Shown: in pieces, positions 5,914 to 5,946 of the stretch
Position numbering within the stretch: position 1 is the first letter of the stretch
How the letters are laid out: the number at the start of each line of letters is the position of its first letter
Origin: an uncultured Eubacteriales bacterium
GTDB taxonomy: Bacteria > Bacillota > Clostridia > Oscillospirales > Oscillospiraceae
Direction of reading: 5' to 3'
Assembly (NCBI GenBank): GCA_900552725.1
Contig: USAT01000107.1
Span: 1-5,946, forward strand
DNA length: 5,946 nt
Notes under the pieces: generated by a model
Database searches by the model: none
The model's input: the letters and a program-made list of their open reading frames with translations, nothing else
Told to the model about the DNA's origin: nothing
Translations under genes and position numbers: made by a program

Positions 5914-5943
5914 CCCACTTTTCCCAGCAGCTGGAAAAGTGGG
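5914..5943. repeat. Perfect 11-bp inverted repeat at the window end
   Basis: CCCACTTTTCC (5914-5924) and GGAAAAGTGGG (5933-5943) are exact reverse complements with an 8-nt loop. The repeat lies 42 nt after ybaK with no T-tract after it within the window. It may be a second 3'-end hairpin or part of a dispersed intergenic repeat continuing past the edge. Confidence 0.65.
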
Positions 5944-5946
5944 CAA

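Noticed and set aside
5332..5946. 204-residue - strand frame entering from the right edge, opposite ybaK
   Set aside because: It is antisense to a clear YbaK, and its start side crosses the hairpin region with no homology visible.
1..5946. Defence system, prophage or transposase cargo
   Set aside because: All six genes are housekeeping or membrane proteins. No integrase, transposase, nuclease-toxin pair or phage gene is visible; RadC proteins do occur on mobile elements, but nothing else here supports that.

Overview
The window reads as ordinary chromosome from a GC-rich Firmicute. The best guess is the gut Oscillospiraceae/Ruminococcaceae group (Oscillibacter/Flavonifractor-like). This rests on purine-rich Shine-Dalgarno sites before most genes, a bacillus/clostridia-type RadC, GC-rich third codon positions, and structured 'CCCTACG...CGTAGGG' intergenic repeats of a kind I associate with that group. 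The taxonomic call is inference and no marker gene settles it.

Layout: all six protein genes are on the + strand. An AT-rich leader with a strong sigma-A type promoter (-35 at 84-89, extended -10 at 104-112) drives a GTG-started radC-family gene (162-833). A 237-bp intergenic region follows (834-1070). It holds a perfect 11-bp hairpin and then two successive dumbbell-shaped repeat elements (865-943 and 968-1042). Next is a tightly packed run: uvrB (1071-3035), an unrecognised two-TM protein (3032-3787), an EamA-family transporter (3784-4692), a TraX-family membrane protein (4656-5366) and a YbaK-type Cys-tRNA(Pro) deacylase (5389-5871). Neighbours overlap by 4, 4 and 37 nt, and the last gap is 22 nt, so this is very probably one operon. 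The window ends in two hairpins, one with a UUCG loop and one with 11-bp arms.

Functionally, radC and uvrB are a DNA-repair-associated pair, although RadC's repair role is not established. UvrB is the damage-verification helicase of nucleotide excision repair. The genes after uvrB (membrane protein, putative metabolite exporter, putative membrane acyltransferase, tRNA-editing enzyme) do not form a recognised pathway and uvrA does not follow. I read the run as a housekeeping operon of convenience. I did not find a convincing new biological system. The items most worth a second look are the twin repeat elements, the unrecognised membrane-anchored protein coupled to uvrB, and the chromosomal TraX homologue without conjugation genes.
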